Positions 32,675 through 43,510 of a stretch of DNA of 64,000 nucleotides are shown piece after piece (position 1 is the first letter of the stretch; every line of letters starts with the position of its first letter). The position numbers and the translations under genes are program-made. The notes under the pieces were generated by a model. That model ran no database searches and was not told the origin of the DNA. It saw nothing but the letters and a program-made list of their open reading frames with translations. The DNA lies in assembly GCF_019008365.1 (NCBI RefSeq), contig NZ_JAHHUL010000011.1, positions 1-64,000 of the forward strand. The letters run 5' to 3'. The stretch is from Phosphitispora fastidiosa (GTDB lineage: Bacteria; Bacillota; Thermincolia; Thermincolales; UBA2595).

Positions 32675-33580
32675 TTATTGTTTAAGTGGTTTGGCAAAGA
32701 AATCAACAGCCTGACTAAAGTCCGCAGGCAGTGGAGCTTTAACCGTGACCTCGTGTTTGTCCCTTAAACACGTAAAGATGACTGAGGAGGCATGTAATGC
32801 CTGTCTGTTAATATAAGGAGAGGCTTTGCCATACATATGGTCTCCAATAACCGGGTGTCCCACATGGGCCAAATGGATGCGAATCTGGTGGGTTCTCCCT
32901 GTATCCAGACGTAATTCCAAAAGAGAAACCTCTGTAAAACTTTGAATGGTCCGGTAATGAGTAACGGCTCGTTCCCCGTTTTCGTTGACAGCCCGCCTGT
33001 TGGGCCGGTTAGGGTGGGATCCGATGGGGGCATCTATAGTTCCCGAGGCAGGTGAAACTGTTCCCTGAACCAAAGCCCAATAAGTACGTTTCAGATCACC
33101 GTTTTTTAACTGCTGCTCCAAAGTAAATTGACTCTGGGAATCCTTGGCAAAAACCACACACCCCGAGGTATCCCTGTCTAACCTGTGTAAAGGTCTAACA
33201 GTGCTCATTATGCTGCGTTGTTTCAAGTGGTATGCCAGATAATTTGCCAGTGTGCCGCCGGTTGTCCGCCCCGTTGGATGAACCAGCAGAGATGCAGGTT
33301 TATTTAAAACCATCAGGTACTCATCTTCATAGAGCACATCAATTTCTCCCGGTTCCGGCTGAGCCCCGTAGGTTGTATCTTCCAGCATAAGGACACGTAA
33401 ACTATCCTTCGGTTTCAGCTTCTTTTGCAGGAATACGGTTTTCCCATTAAGAAGAACCCCTTTTTTTCTGGTCAGTTTTTGAATTTTTCGGCCGGAATAT
33501 TGTAGAATCTGCTTTAAATAGTTCTCGACGGTTAACCCTTCGTGTTCTTCGGAAATATTATAAATATCAAATGTTTTCAT
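32675..33580 (-). CDS. RluA/RluD-type pseudouridine synthase
   Basis: The 301-residue protein has an N-terminal S4 RNA-binding domain (about residues 12-70) and the RluA catalytic motif HRLDRDTSGCVVFAKD with the catalytic Asp. Later LRLDTGRTHQIRIHLAHVGH confirms the family. It isomerises uridines in rRNA or tRNA; the target site cannot be told. AAGGAAG precedes ATG 33580. It is convergent with mqnD. Confidence 0.93.
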   Translation of the reverse strand: MKTFDIYNISEEHEGLTVENYLKQILQYSGRKIQKLTRKKGVLLNGKTVFLQKKLKPKDSLRVLMLEDTTYGAQPEPGEIDVLYEDEYLMVLNKPASLLVHPTGRTTGGTLANYLAYHLKQRSIMSTVRPLHRLDRDTSGCVVFAKDSQSQFTLEQQLKNGDLKRTYWALVQGTVSPASGTIDAPIGSHPNRPNRRAVNENGERAVTHYRTIQSFTEVSLLELRLDTGRTHQIRIHLAHVGHPVIGDHMYGKASPYINRQALHASSVIFTCLRDKHEVTVKAPLPADFSQAVDFFAKPLKQ

Positions 33581-33811
33581 TATTCCAAGACTTCCTTCCT
33601 GAATATCAACAGAGTTCTTACGTCAGGTTGACTGATATATTCCCGCAAACGTTTAGTTGATACTGCGGTTATTTTATTGCCATAATACAATATTTATTAT
33701 CTAAAAACAAGATTGCCAAAAAAATCTGTATTTCAAAAGGTATTCATGCGATCAGAGCGGAAATATGGAAATTGACATACCATTCTATTCATGAGGGAGA
33801 TGATTTATAAG

Positions 33812-35743
33812 ATGTATGGCTGGTTTGATTGTCGCCTGCGGGTGGACCTTACGGCAGGCAGTGTACAGCGTGAAAATATTGGGGATCAGGTTCTGCGTGC
33901 CTTTATCGGCGGGCGCGGTCTTAATGACTGGGTATTGTTTCAGGAAGTACCGGCAGATGCAGATCCTTTGGCTCCGGAGAATGTAATCTGTTTTGCCCCC
34001 GGACCGCTGACCGGCACGGCTGTACCCATGAATTCCCGCTGTGAAGTAAGCACCATTGGTCCTCACAGTAATATTCTTGGCGACGGTAACGGCGGCAATA
34101 TATTTCCTTATAGACTGAAGTGTTCGGGGCTTGACCAGATTGTGGTCACCGGCAGTTCGGAACGGCCGGTATACCTATGGATTGACAACGATGAGGCGGA
34201 GTTGTGTGATGCATCTGCATTGTGGGGCATGAACACCTGGGAGACAACCGATGTCCTGAAGAAAGTCCATGGCAGTGATATCGGTGTAGCCTGTATCGGC
34301 CAGGCCGGTGAAAACCTCGTAAGATTTGCCAGTGTAATACTTGACAAGCACAGCTCGGCGGCCCGCGGAGCCGGGGCTGTCATGGGTTCCAAACAGCTTA
34401 AGGCGATAGCTGTACGTGGCGGCAAAAGTGTTCCGGTTGCCCATGAGGGTGAGCTTAAGTTATTAGCCGGGGAGGACCGGCGCTATTTTCTCACCAATCC
34501 GTTCCAGAAGGAGACCGTATCCCGGGTGGGCACACATCATGGGCTGGGGAACTGGTTCCCGGGCTGGCGTAATAATACCAAATACCTGAGCAGTGACGAA
34601 GTTCCCCAACAGATTCATACTGAAGCATGGACTAAGTTTCAGACCGGGCGTACTGCCTGTCACACCTGTCCTTCGTTTTGTAAAGACGTTTATACCATAC
34701 CTGAGGGCCCATATGCAGGGGAAACAGGTTCGGCAATGGAATATGAAGGCATCCACTGCCTGGGAATAAATTGCGGTGTGGAGGAACCGACTCCCATAAT
34801 GGTGATGCAGAATTTGGCAGATAAATACGGTATGTGTGTTATTCCCCTGGGGAACAACCTTGCCTTTGCCAAAGACCTGTTTGCCCGTGGCATTCTTTCA
34901 CCTGAAGATGTGGACGGACTTGACCTGTCCTGGGACAATCAAGAGGCCCAAATAGAATTAATTCACCGGATTGCACTGCGGAAGGGGTTTGGCAGCATTC
35001 TTGCGGAAGGAGAAATAGGTGCAGCCAGGCTGATTGGTCGTGGCTCCGCGGATTATAGCGATCAGGTCAAGGGGACCGGCCGGGGACATTTCCCTCCCGG
35101 TATTTTTGCCCTGGCACACGCCACTTCGACACGCGGGGCAGACCACTTGCGCGGTCGGAGCTGGGCCTTTGGCGAGAATGATGGGGACCTGTTTTCTCAA
35201 CTGATTGAACAGGGTTTTATACCATCTGACGATGTCGGCAAGCTGTTAGCCAGTGAAGAGGCCTGTGCCCTGAACGACTGCCTCGGACGCTGTAAGGGGT
35301 CAGTAAATGCCTGGGTTAATGCTATTCCACTGGTCTGGAAACATCCCCTGTATAAGGGTCTGGCCAAAATGATGACTGCAGCCACCGGTGTTTCATTTAA
35401 TGAAAACGACCTGACCCTGGCCGGCAGGCGGGTCTACCTGTTGGAAATGGCCCTCAATGCGCGGCGCGGTGTCACCCGCACCTCCGACCGCGTGGTACAG
35501 CGCCCTGAGCTGCGCGACACCCCGGAAGGGGAGCAACAGCGCCGGCAGCATGAGGAGATGCTGACCGAATATTACCGGCGCCGGGGTTGTGACCCGGTCA
35601 CCGGTGTACCGACCCGTTCTGCGTTGGAAGGTCTGGACCTGGGTGAGGCCGCAGATGCCTTGGAAGCCGGGCCGGTGCGCACCTGGGATGGTCCGCCATT
35701 GTGGCCGGTGTCTGCTTACCCGAACGGACAAACTAGAGCTTAA
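33812..35743 (+). CDS. Aldehyde ferredoxin oxidoreductase family protein
   Basis: The enzyme oxidises aldehydes to acids with ferredoxin at a tungsten or molybdenum bis-pterin. The 643-residue protein has the AOR N-terminal fold start [16 protein letters not shown], the GGRGLNDW pterin loop, and a 4Fe-4S set [10 protein letters not shown] with a further Cys in [11 protein letters not shown] choose ATG 33812 because family members begin there and GAGGGAG lies about 12 bp upstream; in-frame ATGs at 33791 and 33800 are less likely. The last 11 bp overlap the convergent glnS. No partner subunit is adjacent. In syntrophs this enzyme helps interconvert acids and aldehydes. Confidence 0.93.
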   Translation: MYGWFDCRLRVDLTAGSVQRENIGDQVLRAFIGGRGLNDWVLFQEVPADADPLAPENVICFAPGPLTGTAVPMNSRCEVSTIGPHSNILGDGNGGNIFPYRLKCSGLDQIVVTGSSERPVYLWIDNDEAELCDASALWGMNTWETTDVLKKVHGSDIGVACIGQAGENLVRFASVILDKHSSAARGAGAVMGSKQLKAIAVRGGKSVPVAHEGELKLLAGEDRRYFLTNPFQKETVSRVGTHHGLGNWFPGWRNNTKYLSSDEVPQQIHTEAWTKFQTGRTACHTCPSFCKDVYTIPEGPYAGETGSAMEYEGIHCLGINCGVEEPTPIMVMQNLADKYGMCVIPLGNNLAFAKDLFARGILSPEDVDGLDLSWDNQEAQIELIHRIALRKGFGSILAEGEIGAARLIGRGSADYSDQVKGTGRGHFPPGIFALAHATSTRGADHLRGRSWAFGENDGDLFSQLIEQGFIPSDDVGKLLASEEACALNDCLGRCKGSVNAWVNAIPLVWKHPLYKGLAKMMTAATGVSFNENDLTLAGRRVYLLEMALNARRGVTRTSDRVVQRPELRDTPEGEQQRRQHEEMLTEYYRRRGCDPVTGVPTRSALEGLDLGEAADALEAGPVRTWDGPPLWPVSAYPNGQTRA

Positions 35744-37385
35744 ACGAACTTTTCAGGGAAACTATTCTGTTAAACACCGGCCTGCCGGCTGTTGAGTGTT
35801 TGGGGTCAACATTAAAATAACCGTGCCTGAAGAACTGGAACTTATCATGGGGGTTTGCTTCCTTAAGGGCAGGTTCTACAAAACCCTGCAATACTTCCAG
35901 TGAATTAGGGTTTATATTGCTCGTGAAATCTGTCCCGTCTTCATTTTCTTCGTCAAGAATCAGGGGTTCATACAGCCTGAAATCCACTGCCACTGCACTA
36001 TTGGCATCAACCCAGTGAATGGTCCCCTTTACTTTTCTCTCTGTGAAATCGGAACCGCTTTTGGTTGCCGGATCATAGGTACAGTGAATTTCAGTTATAT
36101 TACCCTGCTCATCTTTGACAAACTCATGGCATTTTATAAAATAAGCATGCTTCAGCCTTACTTCATTCCCGGGGAACAGCCGGTGGTATTTTTTGGGCGG
36201 ATCTTCCATAAAGTCATCCTGTTCAATATAGATTTCCCGGGAAAAAGGGATTTTCCTGGTACCCATTTCGGGGTTTTCCGGGTTATTTTCGGCCTCCAGC
36301 CATTCTACCTCTCCCTCAGGGTAGTTAGTGATAACAACCTTGAGCGGTCTGATGACAGCCATGGTCCTGGGGGCCTTCAGCTTCAGGTCTTCCCTGACAA
36401 AGTGGTCCAGCATCTGGGCATCCACTGTGCTGTAGCTCTTAGCGACCCCGATTTCCCTCACAAAGCTGCGAATGGCCTCGGGTGTATAGCCTTTTCTCCT
36501 TAATCCGGATATGGTCGGCATCCGGGGGTCATCCCATCCGTCAACCAGCTTTTCATCCACCAGAAGCTTGAGTTTTCTCTTACTCATGACAGTATTTGTC
36601 ATATTGAGCCGGGCAAATTCATATTGACGCGGCTCGTTGTCCATCTCACATTCCCTGACTACCCAGTCATACAGAGGCCGGTGGTCCTCAAATTCCAGGG
36701 TGCAGATGGAATGGGTAACTCCTTCTAGGGCATCTTCCAGGGGATGGGCAAAGTCGTACATGGGATAAATGCACCATTTGTCCCCGGTATTATGGTGTGA
36801 GGCATGGGCAATCCGGTACAGCACCGGATCCCGCATATTAAGGTTGGGGGAGGCCATATCTATTTTAGCTCTGAGCACTTTTTCGCCATCTTTAAATTCG
36901 CCATTTCGCATCCGTTCAAAAAGCTCCAGATTTTCTTCCACTGTTCTGCTGCGATAGGGGCTCTCCTTTCCCGGCTCCTTGAGGGTACCCCGCGTCTGCC
37001 TGATTTCTTCTGCTGACAGATCACATACGTAAGCCAGGCCTTTTTTTATCAAAATTACCGCTCTGTTAAACATCTCCTCAAAAAAGTCTGAGCCAAAATA
37101 CAGGCCATCCCATTCATAACCCAGCCATTTTACGTCCTCTTTAATTGATTCGACATATTCGGTTTCCTCTTTTAACGGGTTGGTGTCATCAAATCGCAAA
37201 TTGGTTTTCCCGTTAAATTCATCAGCCAGGTCAAAGTTCAGCACTATTGACTTGGCATGCCCGATATGTAAGTAGCCATTGGGTTCAGGAGGAAAACGGG
37301 TCACGATTTCTTTGGACTTACCCGAGTTTAAATCATCAATAACAATATTTCTTATAAAATTGGAAGGAGCAGGCCTATTTTCCAT
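35733..37385 (-). CDS. glnS: Glutaminyl-tRNA synthetase
   Basis: GlnRS charges tRNA-Gln directly with glutamine. The 550-residue length fits. Class I motifs are present: HIGH as [16 protein letters not shown] and KMSKS-like [26 protein letters not shown] is diagnostic of GlnRS over GluRS. The C-terminal anticodon-binding beta barrels are complete ([17 protein letters not shown]). Most Firmicutes use GatCAB instead, though several anaerobic lineages have acquired GlnRS, so its presence suggests past transfer. The stop overlaps the aldehyde oxidoreductase end. Start ATG 37385 has a weak AAAGGTG upstream. Confidence 0.95.
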   Translation of the reverse strand: MENRPAPSNFIRNIVIDDLNSGKSKEIVTRFPPEPNGYLHIGHAKSIVLNFDLADEFNGKTNLRFDDTNPLKEETEYVESIKEDVKWLGYEWDGLYFGSDFFEEMFNRAVILIKKGLAYVCDLSAEEIRQTRGTLKEPGKESPYRSRTVEENLELFERMRNGEFKDGEKVLRAKIDMASPNLNMRDPVLYRIAHASHHNTGDKWCIYPMYDFAHPLEDALEGVTHSICTLEFEDHRPLYDWVVRECEMDNEPRQYEFARLNMTNTVMSKRKLKLLVDEKLVDGWDDPRMPTISGLRRKGYTPEAIRSFVREIGVAKSYSTVDAQMLDHFVREDLKLKAPRTMAVIRPLKVVITNYPEGEVEWLEAENNPENPEMGTRKIPFSREIYIEQDDFMEDPPKKYHRLFPGNEVRLKHAYFIKCHEFVKDEQGNITEIHCTYDPATKSGSDFTERKVKGTIHWVDANSAVAVDFRLYEPLILDEENEDGTDFTSNINPNSLEVLQGFVEPALKEANPHDKFQFFRHGYFNVDPKHSTAGRPVFNRIVSLKSSFKL

Positions 37386-37630
37386 GTGATCACCTTTTCT
37401 ATTATATTTTTTCCGTAATATTGATTATTTGTATATATATTATAAAAACCCTTTTGTTTCCCGGCAACTTTTTTATTTTCTTTAATCAGGCCGCACTTTG
37501 GCAAGCCTTTCCCTTAACCATTGTAGACTGTCCCGGTAAAGGGTTTTTTATACCTGTTCCGCATATGGGAAACCTGGCGCGTTTTCTCATCCCCGTACGG
37601 TGAAAAGACAAATCATAGGCTGTGGAGCTA

Positions 37631-37679
37631 TTGAATAATGAACAATAACTTGATAGAATAGTGTTAGCAGATGCTAACA
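37631..37679 (+). promoter_or_regulatory. Promoter with TetR palindrome operator
   Basis: TTGAAT (37631-37636) and TAGAAT (37654-37659) are spaced by 17 bp. Two bases after the -10 lies TGTTAGCAGATGCTAACA (37662-37679), a perfect 8-bp inverted repeat with 2-bp centre covering the likely transcription start. It is 38 bp upstream of the TetR-family gene, a textbook position for autorepression. In the gap 37386-37630 I see nothing else. Confidence 0.75.
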
Positions 37680-37717
37680 TTTTAAATCAATCTGCAACTT
37701 TCTGTCTGGAGGGAAAA

Positions 37718-38293
37718 ATGAATAGCCATACCTCTGAGAAGATCCTTGATGCATCAATGGCCCTTTTCTCACAAAGAGGCTATAATTCTGTGACCACGAA
37801 ACAGATTGCGCAAGAGGCCGGGGTCAGTGAGATGACTGTTTTCAGATACTTTGTAAACAAACGTAATTTGTTTGAACAGGCCCTCGAAAGGTTTATGTTT
37901 TCTCCCAAGTTTAAAGCTCTATTCGAGAACAGCCTGGTTTGGGATCTGGAAAAGGATTTACTGAAAATAAGCTATTATTACCAGGATGCATTACATAAGA
38001 ACCAGAAAATTATTTTAATGCACTTTAAGAATGACGGGTTGGATTATAAACCCGAATCCCCTCTCTTTAAATACCCCAATGAACTCAAAAAACTTCTGGT
38101 TGATTACCTTAACAGAATGAAGGAAAAAGGCGCTTTGGAAGAAAATCCCGAGGTTTTGGCTGTCAGTATTTTGGCTGTTAACTTTGGGTTTTTTATGACT
38201 TACCTGATAAATAAGAGATTAACTATGAATACAGACCTGGACTCTTGTATCTCTAATTTTGTAAAAATTATCACTAAAGGGGTAACCGGTTAA
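37718..38293 (+). CDS. TetR-family transcriptional regulator
   Basis: The 191-residue protein has the TetR helix-turn-helix (about residues 5-52): ILDASMALFSQRGYNSVTTK then QIAQEAGVSEMTVFRYFVNK. The C-terminal ligand domain is unspecific. ATG 37718 is chosen because GGAGGG lies 7 bp upstream and it leaves the palindromic operator outside the gene; a longer frame from 37661 would cover the operator. It likely represses itself and perhaps the giant activase gene 87 bp downstream. Confidence 0.88.
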   Translation: MNSHTSEKILDASMALFSQRGYNSVTTKQIAQEAGVSEMTVFRYFVNKRNLFEQALERFMFSPKFKALFENSLVWDLEKDLLKISYYYQDALHKNQKIILMHFKNDGLDYKPESPLFKYPNELKKLLVDYLNRMKEKGALEENPEVLAVSILAVNFGFFMTYLINKRLTMNTDLDSCISNFVKIITKGVTG

Positions 38294-38321
38294 GTTTCCC
38301 TGAAAACCCGGTTAAATTTTT
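38283..38321 (+). terminator. Terminator overlapping the end of the TetR gene
   Basis: TAACCGG (38283-38289) pairs with CCGGTTA (38308-38314), with inner GTTT/AAAC pairing, followed by AATTTTT. The left arm lies in the last codons of the gene. Confidence 0.65.
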
Positions 38322-38380
38322 ATATGCCGTACGTTAGTAGTGACTTATTAGTGTGCTTTAACTGACATTGGAGGGCTGAT

Positions 38381-41300
38381 ATGAACGGTATACTTAATGT
38401 TGGGCTGGATGTAGGCTCAACAACGGTAAAAATGGTTGTCCTTAACGGAGAGGACAAAATTGTATATAAAAAGTATTTGCGACATTTTTCAGATATAAAA
38501 AGTACAGTCGGATCTTTATTTGAGGATGCCAAATCGGTTTTGGAGCGGCGTCTGCTGACCATCATGATCACAGGTTCCGGTGGGTTTGGTATTGCCCAGA
38601 AAATGGCGGTGCCTTTTATTCAGGAGGTTATGGCCAGCCTGGATGCGGTCAGGAGCAAGATTCCTTTTACTGATGTAGCTATTGAGCTTGGCGGTGAAGA
38701 TGCCAAAATCACCTATTTCGGCGATTCGGTTGAACAGAGGATGAACGGGACCTGTGCCGGGGGAACAGGCGCTTTTATTGATCAGATGGCATCACTGCTG
38801 CAGACTGACCCGGCGGGGCTGAATGAACTGGCAAAAAGTCATCGCAATATTTACCCGATTGCATCAAGATGTGGTGTGTTTGCCAAGACAGATGTCCAGC
38901 CGCTGCTCAATGAAGGTGCGGCAAAAGAAGATATTGCGGCATCCATTCTGCAGGCGGTTGTTAACCAGACAATCAGCGGACTGGCCCAGGGAAGGCCAAT
39001 TTCCGGCAATGTTGCTTTTCTGGGAGGGCCGCTCCATTTTATGTCGGAATTGAGGAAGCGGTTTAGTGATACCCTGAAGCTGACCAACAAAAGTGTTGTC
39101 TTCCCTGAAGATTCACAGTATTTTGTGGCCCTGGGAGCGGCTTTATCTTCCCGGAAGGAGCGGCCATTAGCCTTTGAATGTCTTTATGAGAGGTCTCCCA
39201 TGATATCACTGCTTGACATGCAGGAAAGTGGGCACATGGAGCCGCTTTTTGCCAGTGATGAGGAATATCGTGAATTTGCTGACAGGCACTCCCGGCACAG
39301 GGTGAAGAGAGTTCCTCTGGAGAGCTGCCAGGGAGATGTTTTTTTAGGCATTGATGCCGGATCTACCACAACAAAGATTGCGCTCATCGACAACGAGGGG
39401 AACCTCTTGTATTCCCATTACGGGAGCAATAAGGGAAGCCCTCTGGAATCCACTATTGCAGCGCTGAAAAAGCTTTATAAACAATTGAATAAAGAGACCA
39501 ACATCGTTTATTCTGCTGTTACGGGTTATGGTGAACACCTGATAAAGGCTGCCCTCAAAATTGATATAGGGGAGATTGAGACTGTAGCCCATTATAAGGC
39601 GGCAGAATTCTTTCTGCCGGGAGTAGACTTTGTCCTCGATATCGGCGGGCAGGATATGAAGAGCATGGTCATTCGTGACGGGGTTATTGATTCCATTATG
39701 TTAAATGAAGCGTGCTCCTCAGGGTGCGGCTCTTTCATCGAAAACTTTGCCAATTCATTGAAAATGGATGTAAAAGAATTTGTTGCCATGGGAGTCAGGG
39801 CGGAGAACCCTGTAGACCTGGGAACCCGCTGTACTGTTTTTATGAACTCCAAGGTAAAACAGGCCCAAAAGGAAGGGGCAGGTATAAGTGATATTTCTGC
39901 AGGAATATCCATTTCAGTTATCAAGAATGCCCTGTTTAAAGTTATCAGGCTGAGGAATGCAGATGACCTGGGCCGGAAGATTGTGGTCCAGGGAGGTACT
40001 TTTTACAATGAAGCTGTCCTCCGGGCAATGGAGAAGATTACCGGGGCTGAAGTTGTCCGCCCGGACATTGCGGGAATCATGGGGGCCTTCGGCGCTGCCC
40101 TGATTGCCAGGAACCGTTATGAAAAGGGATATGCTTCCGGCCTTCTTCACGCAGAGGAGCTGGAATCCTTCACAACAGATACATCAATGAGACGCTGCGG
40201 GTTATGTGGGAACAATTGCCTGGTTACGGTAAAGGCATTTTCCAACGGCAGTGAGTTTGTCTCAGGCAACAGGTGTGAACGCGGCGCCGGGAAAGAAAAG
40301 GTTGACAACAACATTCCCAATGTCTATGAATATAAATACAAAAGGCTTTTTAATTACAGGTCGCTGCCTGAGACGGAAGCTCACAGAGGGGTTATCGGAA
40401 TTCCCAGGGCGCTGAATATTTACGAGGATTATCCGTTCTGGCATACCTTTTTTACAGAATTGGGATACCGGGTTGTGGTTTCAGGACGTTCCTCAAAGGA
40501 TATCTACGAACTGGGGATGGAAACGATTCCATCCGAGTCAGCGTGTTATCCGGCCAAAATAACCCATGGCCACATTGCAGACCTGATTCTCAATAAAGGT
40601 GTCCGTAAAATATTTTACCCCTGCATACCGTATAACATAAAAGAGGACCCTGAAGCCAACAACATGTTTAACTGTCCCATAGTTACCTCATATCCGGAAA
40701 CAATCAGCGCTAACATGGATGTAACCAGAGCAGGTGGAGTTACTTTTTATCATCCCTTCCTGCCTCTTGATATGCCGCCAAGGATGGTCAAACGGCTGAT
40801 CGAAGAACTTGCTCCTGAAGGTATTCCCAGGAAAGAGCTTGAACAGGCAGTTGGCAAAGCATACCTTGAACTGGAACGGTACAAAGAAGATGTACGCAAA
40901 GAAGGGGAAGCAACCCTTAGGTATATAAAGGAAAACCATCTCAAGGGGATAGTGCTGGCAGGCAGGCCATATCACATCGACCCTGAAATAAATCACGGTA
41001 TTCCGGGGATGATCAATTCCTATGGTTTTGCGGTCCTGTCCGAGGACTCCGTCAGGCACCTGGGCATAGTGGAACGACCGCTCAGGGTGGTTGACCAGTG
41101 GGTGTACCATTCCAGAATGTATGCTGCCGCTTCCTTTGTGGCCACACAGCCCGACATAGAGCTGATTCAGCTTAACTCTTTTGGCTGCGGCCTGGATGCA
41201 GTAACGACAGACCAGATAAAAGAAATTCTCGATAATCACGGAAAAATTTACACGTTATTAAAAATAGATGAAATAAATAACCTGGGCGCTGCCCGGATAA

Positions 41301-42640
41301 GGCTGCGTTCCCTGATTGCCGCTATCAGGGAAAGGGATAAAAGAAAGTTTGTGCCGGGAAAACGTGTCCAGTTACAACAAAGAGCTGTATTTACGGAAGA
41401 AATGAAAAAAACCCACACAATCCTGGCTCCCCAGATGTCACCGATACATTTCCAGTTCCTGAGGACCGGGTTTGAGCTTGCCGGATATAATGTTGAAGTT
41501 CTCCCATCAGTAGATAAATCGGCAATTGATGAGGGGCTGCGGTATGTTCATAATGATGCCTGTTACCCGGCAATTATTGTGGTCGGGCAGCTAATGAAGG
41601 CCTTGAGGTCAGGGGAATATGACCTGGACAGTACTTCTGTGATTATTACCCAGACCGGAGGGGGCTGCCGGGCTACCAACTATATTTCTTTTATTAAAAA
41701 GGCTTTAAGGGATGCCGGCATGGAGCGCGTTCCGGTACTGTCCCTTAATGCTTCCGGCATGGAAAAACATCCTGGTTTTAAAGTGACCCTGCCGATGCTG
41801 AATAAGCTTTTGATGGGGCTGATTTATGGAGACCTTTTTATGAGACTGCTTTACCGGGTAAGGCCATATGAAAAAATACCCGGTTCCGCCAACCGCCTGT
41901 ACGAAAAGTGGGCTGCCAGATGCCAGGAATCACTGCGGAGCGGCGGGAGAAAACAGTTTAAGGAAAACATTTATAAAATTGTCGCCGATTTTGATAATTT
42001 TGAAATCTATGAGGATATGGTCAAGCCAAGGGTGGGAGTTGTCGGTGAAATCCTGGTCAAATTCCATCCTACTGCCAACAACAACATAGTAGAACTACTG
42101 GAAGCAGAAGGGGCGGAGGCGGTAGTCCCGGACCTGACAGATTTCCTGTTCTACAGTGCGTTTGACAGTAAAATTAAGTATCAGCAGCTGTCAGGAAGCT
42201 TCAAAAACATGGTTTCCGGCCAGGTATCCATCAAATTTATGGAGTATTTCAGAAAGGACATGAAAAAGGCCCTGGCTAAAAGCAGGCGTTTTCACCCACC
42301 CAAAACCATTGAAGAAATAGCCCGGTTCGCGGAAAAACATCTTTCACTGGCACATCAGACAGGTGAGGGGTGGTTCCTGACAGGTGAAATGGTTGAACTT
42401 ATTCACAGCGGCGTACAAAATATTGTGTGCCTGCAGCCCTTTGCCTGTCTGCCAAACCATATTACCGGGAAAGGTATGATCAGGGAACTCAGGAGGTCAT
42501 ATCCCATGGCCAATATTGCCCCAATTGATTATGACCCAGGGGCCAGTGAAGTCAATCAGCTCAACCGGATTAAACTGATGCTGTCTGTTGCTGTAAAAAA
42601 CATGGAATCAGGTACAGTAATGAGTACCGAAATAGGATAA
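38381..42640 (+). CDS. Giant BadF/BadG/HgdC-type acyl-CoA dehydratase activase, two activase domains
   Basis: The 1,419-residue protein has two ASKHA-fold ATPase domains: one at about residues 5-290 ([12 protein letters not shown]) and one at about 322-590 ([15 protein letters not shown]). Each has the two cysteines used for cluster binding: C125 ([10 protein letters not shown]) and C164 (ASRCGVFAK) in the first, and NEACSSGCG with GTRCTVFMN in the second. A Cys motif [10 protein letters not shown] follows near residue 600. The rest (about 630-1400) is the DUF2229/dehydratase-related region. Activases inject electrons at low potential, driven by ATP. In known activases two monomers share one 4Fe-4S cluster, so here one chain could hold it. 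No dehydratase genes lie next to it. Confidence 0.93.
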   Translation: MNGILNVGLDVGSTTVKMVVLNGEDKIVYKKYLRHFSDIKSTVGSLFEDAKSVLERRLLTIMITGSGGFGIAQKMAVPFIQEVMASLDAVRSKIPFTDVAIELGGEDAKITYFGDSVEQRMNGTCAGGTGAFIDQMASLLQTDPAGLNELAKSHRNIYPIASRCGVFAKTDVQPLLNEGAAKEDIAASILQAVVNQTISGLAQGRPISGNVAFLGGPLHFMSELRKRFSDTLKLTNKSVVFPEDSQYFVALGAALSSRKERPLAFECLYERSPMISLLDMQESGHMEPLFASDEEYREFADRHSRHRVKRVPLESCQGDVFLGIDAGSTTTKIALIDNEGNLLYSHYGSNKGSPLESTIAALKKLYKQLNKETNIVYSAVTGYGEHLIKAALKIDIGEIETVAHYKAAEFFLPGVDFVLDIGGQDMKSMVIRDGVIDSIMLNEACSSGCGSFIENFANSLKMDVKEFVAMGVRAENPVDLGTRCTVFMNSKVKQAQKEGAGISDISAGISISVIKNALFKVIRLRNADDLGRKIVVQGGTFYNEAVLRAMEKITGAEVVRPDIAGIMGAFGAALIARNRYEKGYASGLLHAEELESFTTDTSMRRCGLCGNNCLVTVKAFSNGSEFVSGNRCERGAGKEKVDNNIPNVYEYKYKRLFNYRSLPETEAHRGVIGIPRALNIYEDYPFWHTFFTELGYRVVVSGRSSKDIYELGMETIPSESACYPAKITHGHIADLILNKGVRKIFYPCIPYNIKEDPEANNMFNCPIVTSYPETISANMDVTRAGGVTFYHPFLPLDMPPRMVKRLIEELAPEGIPRKELEQAVGKAYLELERYKEDVRKEGEATLRYIKENHLKGIVLAGRPYHIDPEINHGIPGMINSYGFAVLSEDSVRHLGIVERPLRVVDQWVYHSRMYAAASFVATQPDIELIQLNSFGCGLDAVTTDQIKEILDNHGKIYTLLKIDEINNLGAARIRLRSLIAAIRERDKRKFVPGKRVQLQQRAVFTEEMKKTHTILAPQMSPIHFQFLRTGFELAGYNVEVLPSVDKSAIDEGLRYVHNDACYPAIIVVGQLMKALRSGEYDLDSTSVIITQTGGGCRATNYISFIKKALRDAGMERVPVLSLNASGMEKHPGFKVTLPMLNKLLMGLIYGDLFMRLLYRVRPYEKIPGSANRLYEKWAARCQESLRSGGRKQFKENIYKIVADFDNFEIYEDMVKPRVGVVGEILVKFHPTANNNIVELLEAEGAEAVVPDLTDFLFYSAFDSKIKYQQLSGSFKNMVSGQVSIKFMEYFRKDMKKALAKSRRFHPPKTIEEIARFAEKHLSLAHQTGEGWFLTGEMVELIHSGVQNIVCLQPFACLPNHITGKGMIRELRRSYPMANIAPIDYDPGASEVNQLNRIKLMLSVAVKNMESGTVMSTEIG

Positions 42641-42949
42641 AAAAACAGGCAGCTCCGCAACTTATGGGGTGCGTGTTCTAATTTGAAGTCATAAAGCAAG
42701 AAGCGGTAGATATTTTCCGGAAGGATGAGTCTGACGTCAGTCGGCCCACGAGCGCTTTGCGCGAGTGGCAAGCCGACTGAGTTGTCGGGGGACCCCCCAA
42801 TCCGTCGAAACGGCGGCTTTCGAAGAGCCGGGGTTTCGGTAACGGATTGGGGGTCCATCCTGGAGGAATTTATCTACCGCTTCCTGGCCTTTATTGGTTA
42901 AATTTAGACAGGCAGCCCAATAAGTGAATTGGAGCCGCCTGTTTTTTTT
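42639..42949. repeat. About 310-bp long imperfect hairpin (MITE-like or structured RNA)
   Basis: The intergenic region folds on itself over its whole length. Outer arms: ACAGGC-n-GCTCC (42645-42656) with GGAGC-n-GCCTGT (42931-42942). Next ATAAAG (42691-42696) with CTTTAT (42889-42894). Then a perfect 13-bp arm GAAGCGGTAGATA (42700-42712) with 42871-42883, and AGGATG (42722-42727) with CATCCT. The apex has two sub-hairpins: CAGTCGGC (42738-42745) / GCCGACTG (42772-42779), and 42790-42811 / 42833-42856 with one C bulge. A-run and T-run flank the ends. Stops of both convergent genes overlap its edges. No protein frame is convincing. Confidence 0.8.
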
Positions 42950-43424
42950 ATTTCTTCCTTCTGCGGGCTTCTCTTTCTGCCTTTTGTGCTGCTCTTCTTT
43001 CCTGTTCTTCTCTTTCTTGTTCGACAGTCCTCATAAAGATTCCTGACCCCAGCCAGGCCGAAACAGCGAATATCATCCAAAGTGCGTGGGTAAGCACCAA
43101 CCCCTGGAGAATGAAGTTAACTCCAAAACCCAGGCCTACAGCAGGAATACTGATAAGAAGTGTGCGAATGACCCGTTCAAAACCTTTTTGGCGGGGAATA
43201 GGCCATATCTTGGCAAAGATGGCCCCGATAATGAGACCCAGGGTAACGGTGATTAATATCTGGGCGAGAACCAAAGGTGTGGGGAAGTCCCAACCCCAGA
43301 TATAATGGCCTGCCAGGTAGAAAAGGTCAACGAAAAAGGAGATCCCCAGGGCCCTGCGTACAATCCATAAAATAATTGCGGAATTCAACTTATATCTCCC
43401 CCCAATTGCGATACCGGTAGTCAT
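42948..43424 (-). CDS. Membrane protein of unknown function next to symporter
   Basis: The 158-residue protein has about four hydrophobic segments (residues 15-45, 50-72, 85-112, 115-132) and a strongly charged C-terminal tail (EQEREEQERRAAQKAERE...). I recognise no family. It is 86 bp downstream of the symporter genes on the same strand and may be part of the operon. A GGGGGGAG site precedes ATG 43424. Its stop lies in the T run of the long hairpin. Confidence 0.72.
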   Translation of the reverse strand: MTTGIAIGGRYKLNSAIILWIVRRALGISFFVDLFYLAGHYIWGWDFPTPLVLAQILITVTLGLIIGAIFAKIWPIPRQKGFERVIRTLLISIPAVGLGFGVNFILQGLVLTHALWMIFAVSAWLGSGIFMRTVEQEREEQERRAAQKAEREARRRKK

Positions 43425-43510
43425 AGTTTCAACTCCCCCCTTTTTTAAGGAAGCCCCGGGGCGGTAACCTGGCCCCAGGGCTGTAAAGTACCTGTTATTG
43501 AACCATTGTT

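Noticed and set aside
40688-41239. 183-residue minus-strand ORF opposite the activase gene
   Set aside because: Shadow of a strongly coding frame, with no ribosome site or family resemblance.
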